A stretch of 64,000 nucleotides of DNA from Deltaproteobacteria bacterium (GTDB lineage Bacteria; Myxococcota; Myxococcia; Myxococcales; Anaeromyxobacteraceae), in NCBI GenBank assembly GCA_016214955.1, contig JACRMN010000012.1, positions 372,001 through 436,000 on the forward strand, read 5' to 3'. Under the pieces are notes generated by a model. That model was not told the origin of the DNA and made no database searches. It saw nothing but the letters and a program-made list of their open reading frames with translations. The translations under genes and the position numbers were made by a program. Positions 16,982 to 25,092 of this stretch are shown piece after piece. The number at the start of each line of letters is the position of its first letter. Positions within the stretch are counted from its first letter, which is position 1.

Positions 16982-18447
16982 CAGAGGATCCCTCCCGCCA
17001 GCGCCGCCAGGCCCGGCAGCACGATCACCAGCGTCACGAAGATGCCGGTCACCTGCCGGCTGGTGAGCACCACCCGCGGCAGCACCTCCACCGGCGGCTT
17101 CATGGTGGGCGCCAGCTCCTCCCGCGCCAGCCAGGCGACGGCGGCCAGCGCCAGGTCGGAGTTGGCCAGGTAGGGGAAGAAGGAGTTGGAGGCGAAGTCG
17201 GCGTCGCCGATGAGCACCAGCCGGAAGGGCGCGGCCCCGGCGGCGGCGCCCGGCCAGGTCCCCTCGGCGGCGGCGCCGAAGGTGCGCGAGCCGCGCTCCC
17301 CCACCACCCGGGTGTCGCGCGGGCTGGCGGCGAGGGGGCGCAGGTGGCTCTCGGGGCTGGTGGCGAGGAGCGGCGTCACGGTGACGCCGGCCGGCGGCCG
17401 GCCCACCACCACCGGGCGCGCGCCGGGGAAGAAGGAGAGGGCCAGGCCGCGGGTGATGGCATGCGGGCCGTAGTCGGTGACCGTCACCATCTGCTCGTCG
17501 GTGAAGTAGTGCTCGCGGGGATCGAGGAGCACGCCGTCGCCCGGCGAGAGGCCCACCTGGCCCAGCGCCGCCGCCAGCTCCGCCTCGACGGGCGCGTCGA
17601 GATCGAAGAGCAGGAGCGCCGCGCCGCCCGAGGCCAGGTAGCGGACCAGGGCCTCGATCTCCTGGGGTGTGTGGCGGGTGCGCGGGCCCGGCATCACCAC
17701 CACGCTGCAGCGGGAGGGCACGCCCCCCTCGGCCGAGAGCGCGAACCGGGAGGAGGCGAAGCCCAGGCTCTCGAGCGCGCGGCGAACCCGGCCGAAGCCG
17801 TGCTGCTGCATCAGCACCACCCGGGCGCCGTGGGAGTCGTGGCTGTGGGACTGCGATCCCTCGAAGTGGGTGTGGTACTCGAAGTTGTCGATGTCGTACT
17901 CGGCGTGACCTGTGGTGAAGCAGACGGTGCGCACCACGCTGCGGGACACGCGGATGATGGCCAGGGCGATCTCCACCTCGCTGGTGGTGGCGACCTGCAA
18001 CCGCCGCCCCTCCGACTCGATGACCGCCACGTTGTAGCCGCGCACGCCGTAGCGGCTGGCGACGCCGGGGTGCTGGTCCGGGTCCACCGAGCGGACGTGG
18101 AGGCGGGGGCTCTGGCGAGCCACGACCTCGAGCACCGTGCGCAGCGCCTTGGCCCCCGGATCCTGCTTCTGGAAGAAGTAGGTGAGGTCCACGTCGCGCT
18201 GCAGCCCCCTGGCCAGCCGCTGCAGCTCCGGCGAGGCGGTGAAGGCCCGGGAGGCGGTGAGGTCGAAGTGCAGGTCGTGGCGGAAGAGGGCCAGGTTGGC
18301 GGCCACCGCCGCCAGGAGGGCCACCGCCGGGAGCAGGAGCCGCCCGGCCCAGCGCGGCCAGCCCGGCCGCCCCACGGGCAGGCGCACGCCGGCCGCGAAG
18401 AGCAGCAAGGAGGCCGCCAGCACAACGGCGAACACCAGGCCGTTCAT
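16963..18447 (-). CDS. GldG-family ABC-transporter auxiliary protein
   Basis: 494 residues. Two N-terminal helices precede a long extracytoplasmic region (DLTASRAFTASPELQRLARGL, then a glutamine-amidotransferase-like fold as in ABC_transp_aux domains). A final membrane helix (IFVTLVIVLPGLAALAGGIL) ends in Arg residues. A His-rich loop, HTHFEGSQSHSHDSHG, follows the GHAEYDIDNFEY segment and could bind a metal. GldG works with GldF and GldA in flavobacterial gliding, but most relatives are in non-gliders and poorly understood. It lies between the permease and DUF4340 genes. Confidence 0.85.
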   Translation of the reverse strand: MNGLVFAVVLAASLLLFAAGVRLPVGRPGWPRWAGRLLLPAVALLAAVAANLALFRHDLHFDLTASRAFTASPELQRLARGLQRDVDLTYFFQKQDPGAKALRTVLEVVARQSPRLHVRSVDPDQHPGVASRYGVRGYNVAVIESEGRRLQVATTSEVEIALAIIRVSRSVVRTVCFTTGHAEYDIDNFEYHTHFEGSQSHSHDSHGARVVLMQQHGFGRVRRALESLGFASSRFALSAEGGVPSRCSVVVMPGPRTRHTPQEIEALVRYLASGGAALLLFDLDAPVEAELAAALGQVGLSPGDGVLLDPREHYFTDEQMVTVTDYGPHAITRGLALSFFPGARPVVVGRPPAGVTVTPLLATSPESHLRPLAASPRDTRVVGERGSRTFGAAAEGTWPGAAAGAAPFRLVLIGDADFASNSFFPYLANSDLALAAVAWLAREELAPTMKPPVEVLPRVVLTSRQVTGIFVTLVIVLPGLAALAGGILWWRRRR

Positions 18448-18460
18448 GGCGCGCGGCTCC

Positions 18461-19162
18461 TCACCGGTCGGCCAGTGCCCGGGTGGTGAGGAAGAGGGCC
18501 AGCAGCGTGCCGGTCAGGTAGTAGCCGGCGTCGGAGAGGAAGACCGAGCCGCTGACGAAGGGGGCGAAGTGGCCCAGCAGCGAGAGGTTGACGAAGAACA
18601 GGTCGATGGGCTCCGGCAGGATGTAGGCCACCGAGTCGGCGAACCAGAGCATGAGGAAGGTGCCGAGCGAGGCCGAGGCCGCCACCACCTGGTTCTCGGT
18701 GATGCTGGACCAGAGGGTGCCCACGCCCACCAGCAGGCTGGCCAGCAGGAGCAGCGCCAGGTAGCCGCCGGCGATGGGCCCGAGGTCGGGATCGCCGTGG
18801 AGGGCCAGCACCGCCGCGTAGGAGGTGCTGGCCACCAGCAGCACCAGCACCAGCGCCAGGCTGGAGAGGTACTTGGCCAGCACCACCGAGATCTCCCGCA
18901 CCGGCGCGGTGAGGAGCAGCTCCAGCGTGCCCGCCTTCCGCTCCTCCGCGAAGGAGCGCATGGTGATGACCGGCACCAGCAGCACCAGCAGGATGTAGAG
19001 CTGGTGGAAGACGTAGGTGAGGTTGGCCACCTTGGTCATGAAGAGGGAGAGGCTGAAGGTGTAGCCGGCCACCAGCAAGAAGACGCCGCCCACCGCCCAG
19101 GCCACCGGCGAGGTGAAGGTGGCGTGCAGCTCCTTCTTCAGCAGGACGCCGAGGGCGCTCAT
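18461..19162 (-). CDS. ABC-2-type transporter permease (GldF-like)
   Basis: 233 residues with six predicted helices. The region VITMRSFAEERKAGTLELLLTAPV is a recognised hallmark of ABC-2/GldF permeases: a membrane-entry Glu-rich coupling segment just before the second hydrophobic cluster. It overlaps the ATPase gene by 4 bp and precedes GldG by 13 bp. It forms the membrane channel of the complex with the ATPase. The substrate is not known. Confidence 0.9.
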   Translation of the reverse strand: MSALGVLLKKELHATFTSPVAWAVGGVFLLVAGYTFSLSLFMTKVANLTYVFHQLYILLVLLVPVITMRSFAEERKAGTLELLLTAPVREISVVLAKYLSSLALVLVLLVASTSYAAVLALHGDPDLGPIAGGYLALLLLASLLVGVGTLWSSITENQVVAASASLGTFLMLWFADSVAYILPEPIDLFFVNLSLLGHFAPFVSGSVFLSDAGYYLTGTLLALFLTTRALADR

Positions 19163-19848
19163 GCCAGCGAGAGGAACAGCGCCTCGAGGTCGGGCGTCTC
19201 GGCCATGGAGCGCACCGTCAGGAGCCCGCCGCGGAGCAGGATGGCCACCCGGTCCACGGTGCGGGCGATCTCCGAGAGGATGTGGGAGCTCATGATCACG
19301 GTGCAGCGCCCGGCCAGCCCGCGGATGAGGTTGCGGGTCTCGATGATCTGGCGCGGGTCCAGGCCGTTGGTGGGCTCGTCGAGCACCAGCACGCTGGGCC
19401 GGTGCACCAGCGCCTGGGCGATGGCCACCCGCTGCCGGTAGCCGCGGGAGAGGTGGCGGACGGGCGTCTCCAGCACGTCGTCCACCGAGAGCGACTCGGC
19501 CACCTCGCCCACCGCCCCGCGGATGGCGCCGCGCTCGACGCCGCGGAGCGCGGCCATGAAGGAGAGCATCTCCCGCACCCGCATGTGGTCGTAGAGCGGG
19601 TGGGACTCGGGGACGTAGCCCACCCGCCGCCGGGCCTCGAGCGGCTGGCGCACGCTGTCGAAGCCGGCCACGGTGAGCTGGCCGCTGGTGGGGGTGTGGG
19701 CCCCGGTGAGCATGCGCAGCAGCGTGGTCTTGCCCGATCCGTTGGGGCCGAGGAGCCCGAGCACCTCGCCCTCGGCCACCGAGAGCGTCACGTCGCGCAC
19801 GGCCAGGTGCGCGCCGTAACGCTTGGTGACGTTCCTGAGCTCGACCAC
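19159..19848 (-). CDS. ABC transporter ATP-binding protein (GldA-like)
   Basis: 229 residues. Walker A GLLGPNGSGKTT, Q-loop region VGYVPESHPLYDHM, signature LSRGYRQR, Walker B VLVLDEPTNGLDP and a switch His in IMSSHILSEI. All are intact, so it should be an active ATPase. The GTG start at 19848 gives the usual MVELRNVTKRYG opening. It is the first gene of the leftward five-gene operon ending with the HupE-like gene. It is separated from the hydrolase gene upstream by 25 bases, so readthrough from that gene is possible. Confidence 0.9.
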   Translation of the reverse strand: MVELRNVTKRYGAHLAVRDVTLSVAEGEVLGLLGPNGSGKTTLLRMLTGAHTPTSGQLTVAGFDSVRQPLEARRRVGYVPESHPLYDHMRVREMLSFMAALRGVERGAIRGAVGEVAESLSVDDVLETPVRHLSRGYRQRVAIAQALVHRPSVLVLDEPTNGLDPRQIIETRNLIRGLAGRCTVIMSSHILSEIARTVDRVAILLRGGLLTVRSMAETPDLEALFLSLA

Positions 19849-19873
19849 GCCGCCCCCTCCTGCCGCGCCGCCG

Positions 19874-20740
19874 CTACTCGTAGTACTCGGGCGCCTTCTT
19901 GGTGGCCTTGAAGACCTCGGGATCGTGCGCGAAGAAGATCGAGGCCCCCTCGGCGTCGCGGAGGAAGCGCAGCTTGTCGTAGCCCTCGTAGAGGCCGGCC
20001 GGGCTCCAGGAGGCGCCGGTACCGGGGATGATGTTCTTGTCCAGGTTCTCCTTCAGGTAGCAGGCATCGCTGGTGAGCACCACGGTGCCGGTCTTGGCCA
20101 GCCGCACGATGGCGAACTGGCTGCCCGGGGTGTGGCCCGGGGAGCGGATCACCTCGAGGCTGCCGTCGCCGAAGACGTCCAGGTTCCCGGCGAGGCGGCG
20201 GATGTTGTAGTTGCGCGCCTCCGAGAAGTCGCCGGGGATGTAGAAGATCTTGTAGCCGGGCTCGGGCCAGCCGGCGGCGTGCAGCTCGTCGGTCTGGACG
20301 ATGAAGGTTGCGTTGGGGAACTTCTGCATGTTGCCGGCGTGATCCAGGTGCATGTGGCCCAGGATCACGAACCTCACGTCGGAGGGCTTCACGCCCACCT
20401 TGGCGAGCTGGGTGTCGATGGCGTCGTCGGCGGTCATCTTCAGGCCGAAGGCCTTGGCCAGCGGGCCCCAGTAGCCGGCGGCGTCGGAGATGGTCCTGTC
20501 GTTGTTGCCGGTGTCGAAGAGCACCGTGCCCCTCGGGTGCTTGAGGAGGTAGAAGCCGACGGGGACGGTGAAGTTGTCCTGGGTGGCGCCCTGCTGGAAC
20601 GCGCCCTTGTTGGCGGTCAGCGAGCCGGAGGTGAACACGTACAGCTTGGAGCCGGCCGGCGCAGCGGCGGCGGCGCTCCCGGCGGTGAGCAGCAGCGCGG
20701 CGACCAGCAGCGTTCCGAGAACGCGAACGGAGCGAAGCAT
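19874..20740 (-). CDS. Secreted metallo-beta-lactamase-fold hydrolase (AHL-lactonase-like)
   Basis: 288 residues with a signal peptide (cleavage near GSAAAAAP). Metal motif ILGHMHLDHAGN supplies the HxHxDH ligands. A further His lies in SPGHTPGS, an Asp in LTSDACYL and a C-terminal His in FFAHDPEVF. The overall pattern is that of the N-acyl-homoserine-lactonase family. A signal peptide is not typical for cytoplasmic quorum quenchers, so the substrate could be another lactone or ester. AGGAGGT lies six bases before the ATG. A copy of the repeated operator motif lies about 100 bases upstream, linking it to the neighbouring catabolic regulon. Confidence 0.85.
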   Translation of the reverse strand: MLRSVRVLGTLLVAALLLTAGSAAAAAPAGSKLYVFTSGSLTANKGAFQQGATQDNFTVPVGFYLLKHPRGTVLFDTGNNDRTISDAAGYWGPLAKAFGLKMTADDAIDTQLAKVGVKPSDVRFVILGHMHLDHAGNMQKFPNATFIVQTDELHAAGWPEPGYKIFYIPGDFSEARNYNIRRLAGNLDVFGDGSLEVIRSPGHTPGSQFAIVRLAKTGTVVLTSDACYLKENLDKNIIPGTGASWSPAGLYEGYDKLRFLRDAEGASIFFAHDPEVFKATKKAPEYYE

Positions 20741-20841
20741 GTGGCGACCTCCTGGGCGAAGCGATGGGGGTGCGAAGCCCTCGACGAAATCATCGCCAGG
20801 GCGTCGAGGCCCTGCTGACTGCGGTAGCCTGAAGCAGGCAG

Positions 20842-20864
20842 GTCGTCATGATATCCGTACAACT
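20842..20864. promoter_or_regulatory. Operator-like motif, copy A
   Basis: The sequence GTCATGATATCCGTACAAC (20845-20863) matches the central part of the two stronger arrays at 25016 and 30447. Only two hexamer units (20842 and 20850) are clear, and the right half TACAAC matches the palindrome of copy C. It lies upstream of the metallo-hydrolase gene. An AACTAGTT palindrome follows at 20861-20868. Confidence 0.5.
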
Positions 20865-20868
20865 AGTT

Positions 20869-21161
20869 CAGTCCATGTGCTCGTTGGGGCAGAACCTAAG
20901 TGGGACAAATGCGCTTAGCGCAGTGATGACGAGGTGTTGCCGTTCGGCGCCTCCGGGCCTCCGGGGTGCCGGACACGCGGCTTCCGCGGCTTCGGTGCCG
21001 GCTTCGGTGCGGGCTTCGGTACGCGCGTGCGGGCCTTCGGGGGCTTCGGTGCCGGACGCGGGCGGAGCGGGGCGCCCGAGGTGGAGGATGACTCTCGGTC
21101 AACCACGGAGGCCAGTCACTTCATGGATTCCGGGTCCCCTGGTCCGGGTCCACCGGATTCA
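20869..21161. other. Intergenic stretch with GGCTTCGGT repeats; possible Pro/Lys-rich frame on the minus strand
   Basis: With the preceding operator region this makes a gap of about 420 bases. Around 20985-21055 the word GGCTTCGGT recurs several times in near tandem. Read on the minus strand, a 63-codon frame (21106 to 20915) contains PKPAPKPAPKPRKP, a composition seen in disordered nucleic-acid-binding tails. The opposite strand reads Gly-Phe repeats. No ribosome-binding site is convincing, so I do not call a gene. Confidence 0.4.
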
Positions 21162-22037
21162 CTACTGGTCCCGGGTCGACGGCTTCCGCCGCGGCGGGAT
21201 GCGCTCCTCGCAGGGCACCTTGGTCTGGCACAGGCCGCAGCCCGGCACTGGCGTGCCCCACGGCCCGGCCAGCGACGCCTTGAGCGTCCCGTCCACGTAC
21301 TCGGCGCACTTCACCTTGTCGTGGCCGGCGGTGGTGATGGCGCCCACCGGGCAGCGGGCGATGCAGGCGGTACAGGCCTCGCCATCGTAGAAGCCGCAGT
21401 GGCCGCGCGGCCCGGCCCTGTCGGTGGCGCTGGAGGTGGGGCGCAGCGGTGCCGTGGTCACCACGCTGCCGAGGCGGTGGGCGATTCCCAGCGGCGTGAT
21501 GAGCCCGTCGGAGAGGCCGAAGGTGCCCAGGCCGGCGGCGTAGGCCGCGTGGCGCTCCGACCAGGTGGAAGCGATGCCCACCGGCGTCGCCTCGAGCCGC
21601 CGCCAGTCGGAGGCGACGTGCGGCGCCACCGCGCCGAAGCCGCGCGCCCGCAGCCACTCCTCCACGCGGCGCCGCAAGGCCACGTTGAACTCCTCGCCGA
21701 AGCTGCGGGTCTCGGCCCAGGAGCGGGCCGGCAGCAGCTTCTCGCGCCGGTTGTCGATGCGGGTGTCTCGCCGGATGGGCAGCACCCAGACGACCACCGC
21801 CGCGGCGCCGGGGACGATCTCCTCCGGCGTGCGGTGGAAGTCGCCGATGATCGTCTTGTAGCGCCGGAAGAGCTCGTCGCCGGCGGCGGCCACGCCCACC
21901 AGCGGGGCGTCGAAGAAGGGCTGGTCGCGGGAGCGGAAGCGGTTGGCCTCGCCCTCGCGCACGTGGCGGGCGATCTCGTCACGCAGCGATGCATCCAGGT
22001 CCACGGAACCCCGCGTCGCCTCGGCTGTCACAGCCAT
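21162..22037 (-). CDS. 4Fe-4S protein related to epoxyqueuosine reductase (QueG-like)
   Basis: 291 residues. The N-terminal two thirds resemble the COG1600/QueG fold: AAAVVVWVLPIRRDT and YAAGLGTFGLSDGLITPLG. Two Fe-S cluster motifs follow: CTACIARCPVGAI with an upstream CGFYDGEAC, and CAEYV with CGLCQTKVPCEERIP. It is about 80 residues shorter than tRNA-modifying QueG, so a different reductive reaction is likely. The family is also related to reductive dehalogenases, but the cobalamin site cannot be judged by eye. The start overlaps the permease gene by 10 bases, making it the last gene of the leftward catabolic operon. Confidence 0.75.
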   Translation of the reverse strand: MAVTAEATRGSVDLDASLRDEIARHVREGEANRFRSRDQPFFDAPLVGVAAAGDELFRRYKTIIGDFHRTPEEIVPGAAAVVVWVLPIRRDTRIDNRREKLLPARSWAETRSFGEEFNVALRRRVEEWLRARGFGAVAPHVASDWRRLEATPVGIASTWSERHAAYAAGLGTFGLSDGLITPLGIAHRLGSVVTTAPLRPTSSATDRAGPRGHCGFYDGEACTACIARCPVGAITTAGHDKVKCAEYVDGTLKASLAGPWGTPVPGCGLCQTKVPCEERIPPRRKPSTRDQ

Positions 22038-23311
22038 CCCAGCATCCTCCACCACAGGTAGTCGAGCGGCAGCACCACCGCCGCGGTGAGGCCGAACAGC
22101 AGCACCGACACGCGCGAGGTGGCGCCGACGGGCAGTCCGCCGAGCTGCGCGGCCACCACCAGCGGCGGCGACTGGTAGGGCAGGAGGTTGTTGCCGTAGC
22201 CGAGCGTCTCGGCCATGAGCACGGTCTTGGCCGGCAGGCCGGTGACGCCGCTGAGCCAGCCGGCCATGGCGGTCATCACCGCCGGCAGGCCGGGCGCGGT
22301 GGTGAAGAGGGCGAGCGCCGCGCCCAGCGCCGCCAGCGAGGCGAAGTTGAGGGCCGGGCTCCCGGGCGCGAAGGGGAGGGCGCCGCCCAGCGCCCGGCCC
22401 AGCGCCACCGCGGCGCCGGAGTGGCCCAGCACCGCGCCCACGCCGATGACGCCGGCCACGAAGAAGAGCGAGGCGTAGCTCACCTGCTCCTGGAAGGCGC
22501 GCGGCGGCACCAGTCCCGCCTGCGGCACCAGCACCAGGAGCCCCACCGCCAGGCTCACCCAGGCGGCGGGGATGCCGTGGAGCGCGTCGGTGGCCCAGAG
22601 GAGGAGGGCCAGGCCCACCAGGGCCGACACCGCCACCTCGCGCCGCGACCAGGGCGCGGCGGCCTTCCCGGCGCCGTTGCCGCCGGCGATGGCGGCCGGG
22701 AAGAGGCGCGGGAGGAGGGCCGCGAGCAGCAGCGCGCGGAGGAGCCCGAGTACCGGGAAGTGGAGCGCCAGGTACTCGAGGTAGCCGATGGTGACGCCCA
22801 GCGCCTCGGCCCCGCCGAGGAGCACGGCGTTGGGCACGTTGGACGGCAGGATGGAGAAGGCCGGCACCGTGGTGCCGAAGGCGGCGGCCAGCAGGATGCC
22901 GGTGCGGCCGCGGTCGCGGGCGCCGAGGCCGCAGCGCTCCGCCACCGCGGCGGCGATGGGCACGAGCAGCACCACCCGGCCCATGGCCGAGGGCATGACG
23001 AAGGAGAGGCCGGTGCCCAGCGCCACCATGCCGGCCACCACCCTGCCGTAGCTCTCGCCCCCCAGGGTGCGCAGCGCGCCCCCGGCGAGCCGCTCGGCCA
23101 GGCCGGTGTGCTTGATGGCCGCGCCCATGAGCTGGCCACCGAAGATGAGCCACAGTGCACCCGAGGTGAACCCCGAGAGCACCACCGCCGGCGGCGCCAC
23201 CTGGAGCAGGATGGCGGCGGCGAAGAAGTAGAGCGCCACCAGGTGCTCGGGCACGCGGCCCGAGGCCCAGGCGGCGACGGCCAGGGCGGTGAGGACCCCG
23301 GCGAGGATCAT
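22028..23311 (-). CDS. SLC13/DASS-like permease
   Basis: 427 residues with 11-12 helices. It has the inverted-repeat organisation of DASS (di/tricarboxylate:sodium) carriers: FGTTVPAFSILPSNVPNAV in the first half holds an SN motif in the position of SNT. FTTAPGLPAVMTAMAGWL and YGNNLLPYQSPPLVVA are the second-half equivalents. The TP-rich loops are consistent with dicarboxylate uptake. It overlaps the lyase gene by 4 bp. Its place among CoA-ester enzymes of C4-C5 diacids supports import of such an acid. Confidence 0.75.
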   Translation of the reverse strand: MILAGVLTALAVAAWASGRVPEHLVALYFFAAAILLQVAPPAVVLSGFTSGALWLIFGGQLMGAAIKHTGLAERLAGGALRTLGGESYGRVVAGMVALGTGLSFVMPSAMGRVVLLVPIAAAVAERCGLGARDRGRTGILLAAAFGTTVPAFSILPSNVPNAVLLGGAEALGVTIGYLEYLALHFPVLGLLRALLLAALLPRLFPAAIAGGNGAGKAAAPWSRREVAVSALVGLALLLWATDALHGIPAAWVSLAVGLLVLVPQAGLVPPRAFQEQVSYASLFFVAGVIGVGAVLGHSGAAVALGRALGGALPFAPGSPALNFASLAALGAALALFTTAPGLPAVMTAMAGWLSGVTGLPAKTVLMAETLGYGNNLLPYQSPPLVVAAQLGGLPVGATSRVSVLLFGLTAAVVLPLDYLWWRMLGWL

Positions 23312-24150
23312 GGCCCGGGCGGCGCCTTCCCTGCCTGGGCCAGGATGCTGCGGGCGCGCTCCAGCACCGGGCGGTCCACCAGCGTGCCGCGGTAGGAGAA
23401 GACGGCCCGCTCCGCCACCGGCCGGGCGGCCCACTCGGAGAGCAGCCCCTCGGCCCAGGCCACCTCGGCGTCGGCGGGGTGGAAGCCCTGGTGGATGGGC
23501 GCGAGCTGGCGCGGGTGGATGCAGAGCTTGCCGGCGAAGCCGAAGCGGCGACCGCGGACGGCGTCGGCGAGGATGCCGGGCTCGTCGTCGATGGAGAGGG
23601 GCACCGAGTCCACCGGCGGGGCCACCCCCGCCACCCGCGAGGCAACGGCGATGCGGGCCCGCACCCAGGCGAAGGTCTCGCCCTCGTCGTGCATCCCGGT
23701 GTCGAGCTGGAAGTCGAGGGCGCCGAAGGCGAGCCGCTCCACCCGCGGGTGGCGCGCCACCGGCTCGGCGTTCCAGAGGCCGGCGGCGGTCTCGACGATG
23801 GGCACCACCCGCTGGCCGGCAGGCAGCGCCGCCGCGGCCCGGGCCACCGCCTCGGCCGAGTCGGTCTTGGGGAGCAGCAGGCCGGCGAGGGGCAGCGCCG
23901 CGGCCACCGCCAGATCGCCCTCGAACCACTCGGTGCCGAACCCGTTCACCCGCAGGTACACCGGCGGGCCGGCCGGCAGCGCCGCGCCGCGCAGGGCCTC
24001 CCGCGCCGCCACCTTCTCGGCCGGCGCCACCGCGTCCTCGAGGTCGAGGATCACGCGATCGGCGCCGCTGCGCGCCGCCTTCTCGAAGCGCTCTCGCCGG
24101 GTCGCCGGCACGAAGAGCCAGGACCGGGCCGGCCCGGTCAGCGGATCCAT
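23308..24150 (-). CDS. HpcH/HpaI-family CoA-ester lyase (citramalyl-CoA lyase-like)
   Basis: 280 residues, the size of CitE/citramalyl-CoA lyases. Landmarks are RSWLFVPATRRERFEKA, the Mg-binding Glu in RVILDLEDAVAP, VPIVETAAGLWN, FGALDFQLDTGM and the substrate-tail segment KLCIHPRQL. Enzymes of this family split 3-hydroxyacyl-CoA diacids, for example citramalyl-CoA to acetyl-CoA and pyruvate, or malyl-CoA to acetyl-CoA and glyoxylate. The neighbouring hydratase and class III CoA-transferase favour the citramalyl-CoA reaction. It overlaps the hydratase gene by 13 bases. Confidence 0.85.
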   Translation of the reverse strand: MDPLTGPARSWLFVPATRRERFEKAARSGADRVILDLEDAVAPAEKVAAREALRGAALPAGPPVYLRVNGFGTEWFEGDLAVAAALPLAGLLLPKTDSAEAVARAAAALPAGQRVVPIVETAAGLWNAEPVARHPRVERLAFGALDFQLDTGMHDEGETFAWVRARIAVASRVAGVAPPVDSVPLSIDDEPGILADAVRGRRFGFAGKLCIHPRQLAPIHQGFHPADAEVAWAEGLLSEWAARPVAERAVFSYRGTLVDRPVLERARSILAQAGKAPPGP

Positions 24151-24986
24151 GCCTCGGCCTCCAGCCCCACCTGGCCCAGGTTCTCGGTGGTCCAGAGCCT
24201 GATCTGCCCCGGGTCGGCGCCGGGCTCGCCCTCGACGGTGAACGGGGTCGTGTCCACGGTGGGGCGCAGCCCGCGGAAGCGGAAGCGCTCCACCGCCGCG
24301 CCCGGCCGCTGGCGGCGGACCAGGTCGACGAGCAGCGTGGCCAGCAGCGGGCCGTGGACGACCAGGCCGGCGTACCCCTCCTCGCCGGTGACGTAGCGCC
24401 TGTCGTAGTGGATGCGGTGGCCGTTGAAGGTCAGGGCCGAGTAGCGGAAGAGCAGCACCTCGTCGGGGACGATCTTCCGGCTCCAGGCGCTGCGCGGCGC
24501 GGGCTCGAGGGGCGGCGCGGCGGCGCCGGCCCGGGGGGCCTCGCGGTAGACGATGTCCTGCTCCTCGACGATGGCCGGTCCCCCGGCGCCCGACACGGTG
24601 TGACGCACGGTGACGAAGACGAGCGACCCGGCCCGGCCGCTCTTCGCCTCCACCTTCTCGATCAGCGAGACCAGCTCCACCTTCTCGCCCACGTGGATGC
24701 GCCCCGGGAACCGGAGGCGGCTGCCGGCCCACATGCGCCGCGGCAGGGGCACCGGCGGGAGGAAGCCGCCGCGTCTGGCGTGGCCGTCGGGCCCCAGCTC
24801 AGACTGCCGGGCCAGCGGCGGGAAGAGGCACCAGTGGAAGGTCTCGGGCGCCGGGTCGCCCTCGCGCGGGAAGGGGTCGTCGCGATCGAGGGTGGCGTTC
24901 CAGGCGGCCAGGTGGTTGGGGTTCACCCAGTCCACCCGCTGCTGGCTCCGTCCCACCCACTTCGAGAAGTCGAGCGGCTCGGTCAT
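24138..24986 (-). CDS. HTD2/mesaconyl-C4-CoA-hydratase-like enzyme (FAS1-like dehydratase)
   Basis: 282 residues forming two hot-dog domains. The first contains LPRRMWAGSRLRFPGRIHVGE. The second carries the catalytic hydratase motif in YSALTFNGHRIHYDRRY and the GYAGLVVHGPLLATLL segment typical of COG3777 enzymes (3-hydroxyacyl-thioester dehydratase type 2, mesaconyl-C4-CoA hydratase, itaconyl-CoA hydratase). It would hydrate an unsaturated diacid-CoA to the substrate of the lyase encoded next. First gene of the leftward operon; its promoter lies in the operator-containing divergent region before 25093. Confidence 0.85.
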   Translation of the reverse strand: MTEPLDFSKWVGRSQQRVDWVNPNHLAAWNATLDRDDPFPREGDPAPETFHWCLFPPLARQSELGPDGHARRGGFLPPVPLPRRMWAGSRLRFPGRIHVGEKVELVSLIEKVEAKSGRAGSLVFVTVRHTVSGAGGPAIVEEQDIVYREAPRAGAAAPPLEPAPRSAWSRKIVPDEVLLFRYSALTFNGHRIHYDRRYVTGEEGYAGLVVHGPLLATLLVDLVRRQRPGAAVERFRFRGLRPTVDTTPFTVEGEPGADPGQIRLWTTENLGQVGLEAEAWIR

Positions 24987-25013
24987 CGAGGGCTCCGCCG
25001 TGTGAGGTCTGGG

Positions 25014-25042
25014 TTGACGTCCTGATGTCAGGATGTCATGAT
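25014..25042 (+). promoter_or_regulatory. Possible sigma70-type promoter inside the operator array
   Basis: TTGACG at 25014-25019 and CATGAT at 25037-25042 are separated by 17 bases, the usual spacing, and point toward the acyl-CoA dehydrogenase gene. The hexamers overlap the GAYGTC array, so a bound regulator would block polymerase. The -10 match is only four of six. Confidence 0.45.
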
Positions 25043-25053
25043 GTCCGTACGCT
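25016..25053. promoter_or_regulatory. Operator-like array, copy B: four GAYGTC units every 8 bp
   Basis: GACGTC (25016), GATGTC (25024), GATGTC (25032) and GATGTC (25040) follow at exact 8-bp intervals, then CGTAC. It lies in the divergent region between the hydratase (leftward) and acyl-CoA dehydrogenase (rightward) genes. The same arrangement recurs at 30447. The probable binder is the HutC-type GntR regulator encoded at 28814-29593. Confidence 0.7.
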
Positions 25054-25092
25054 AGGCGGTTGTCAACCCGAGGAGACCGAGGAGAGAGGTCC

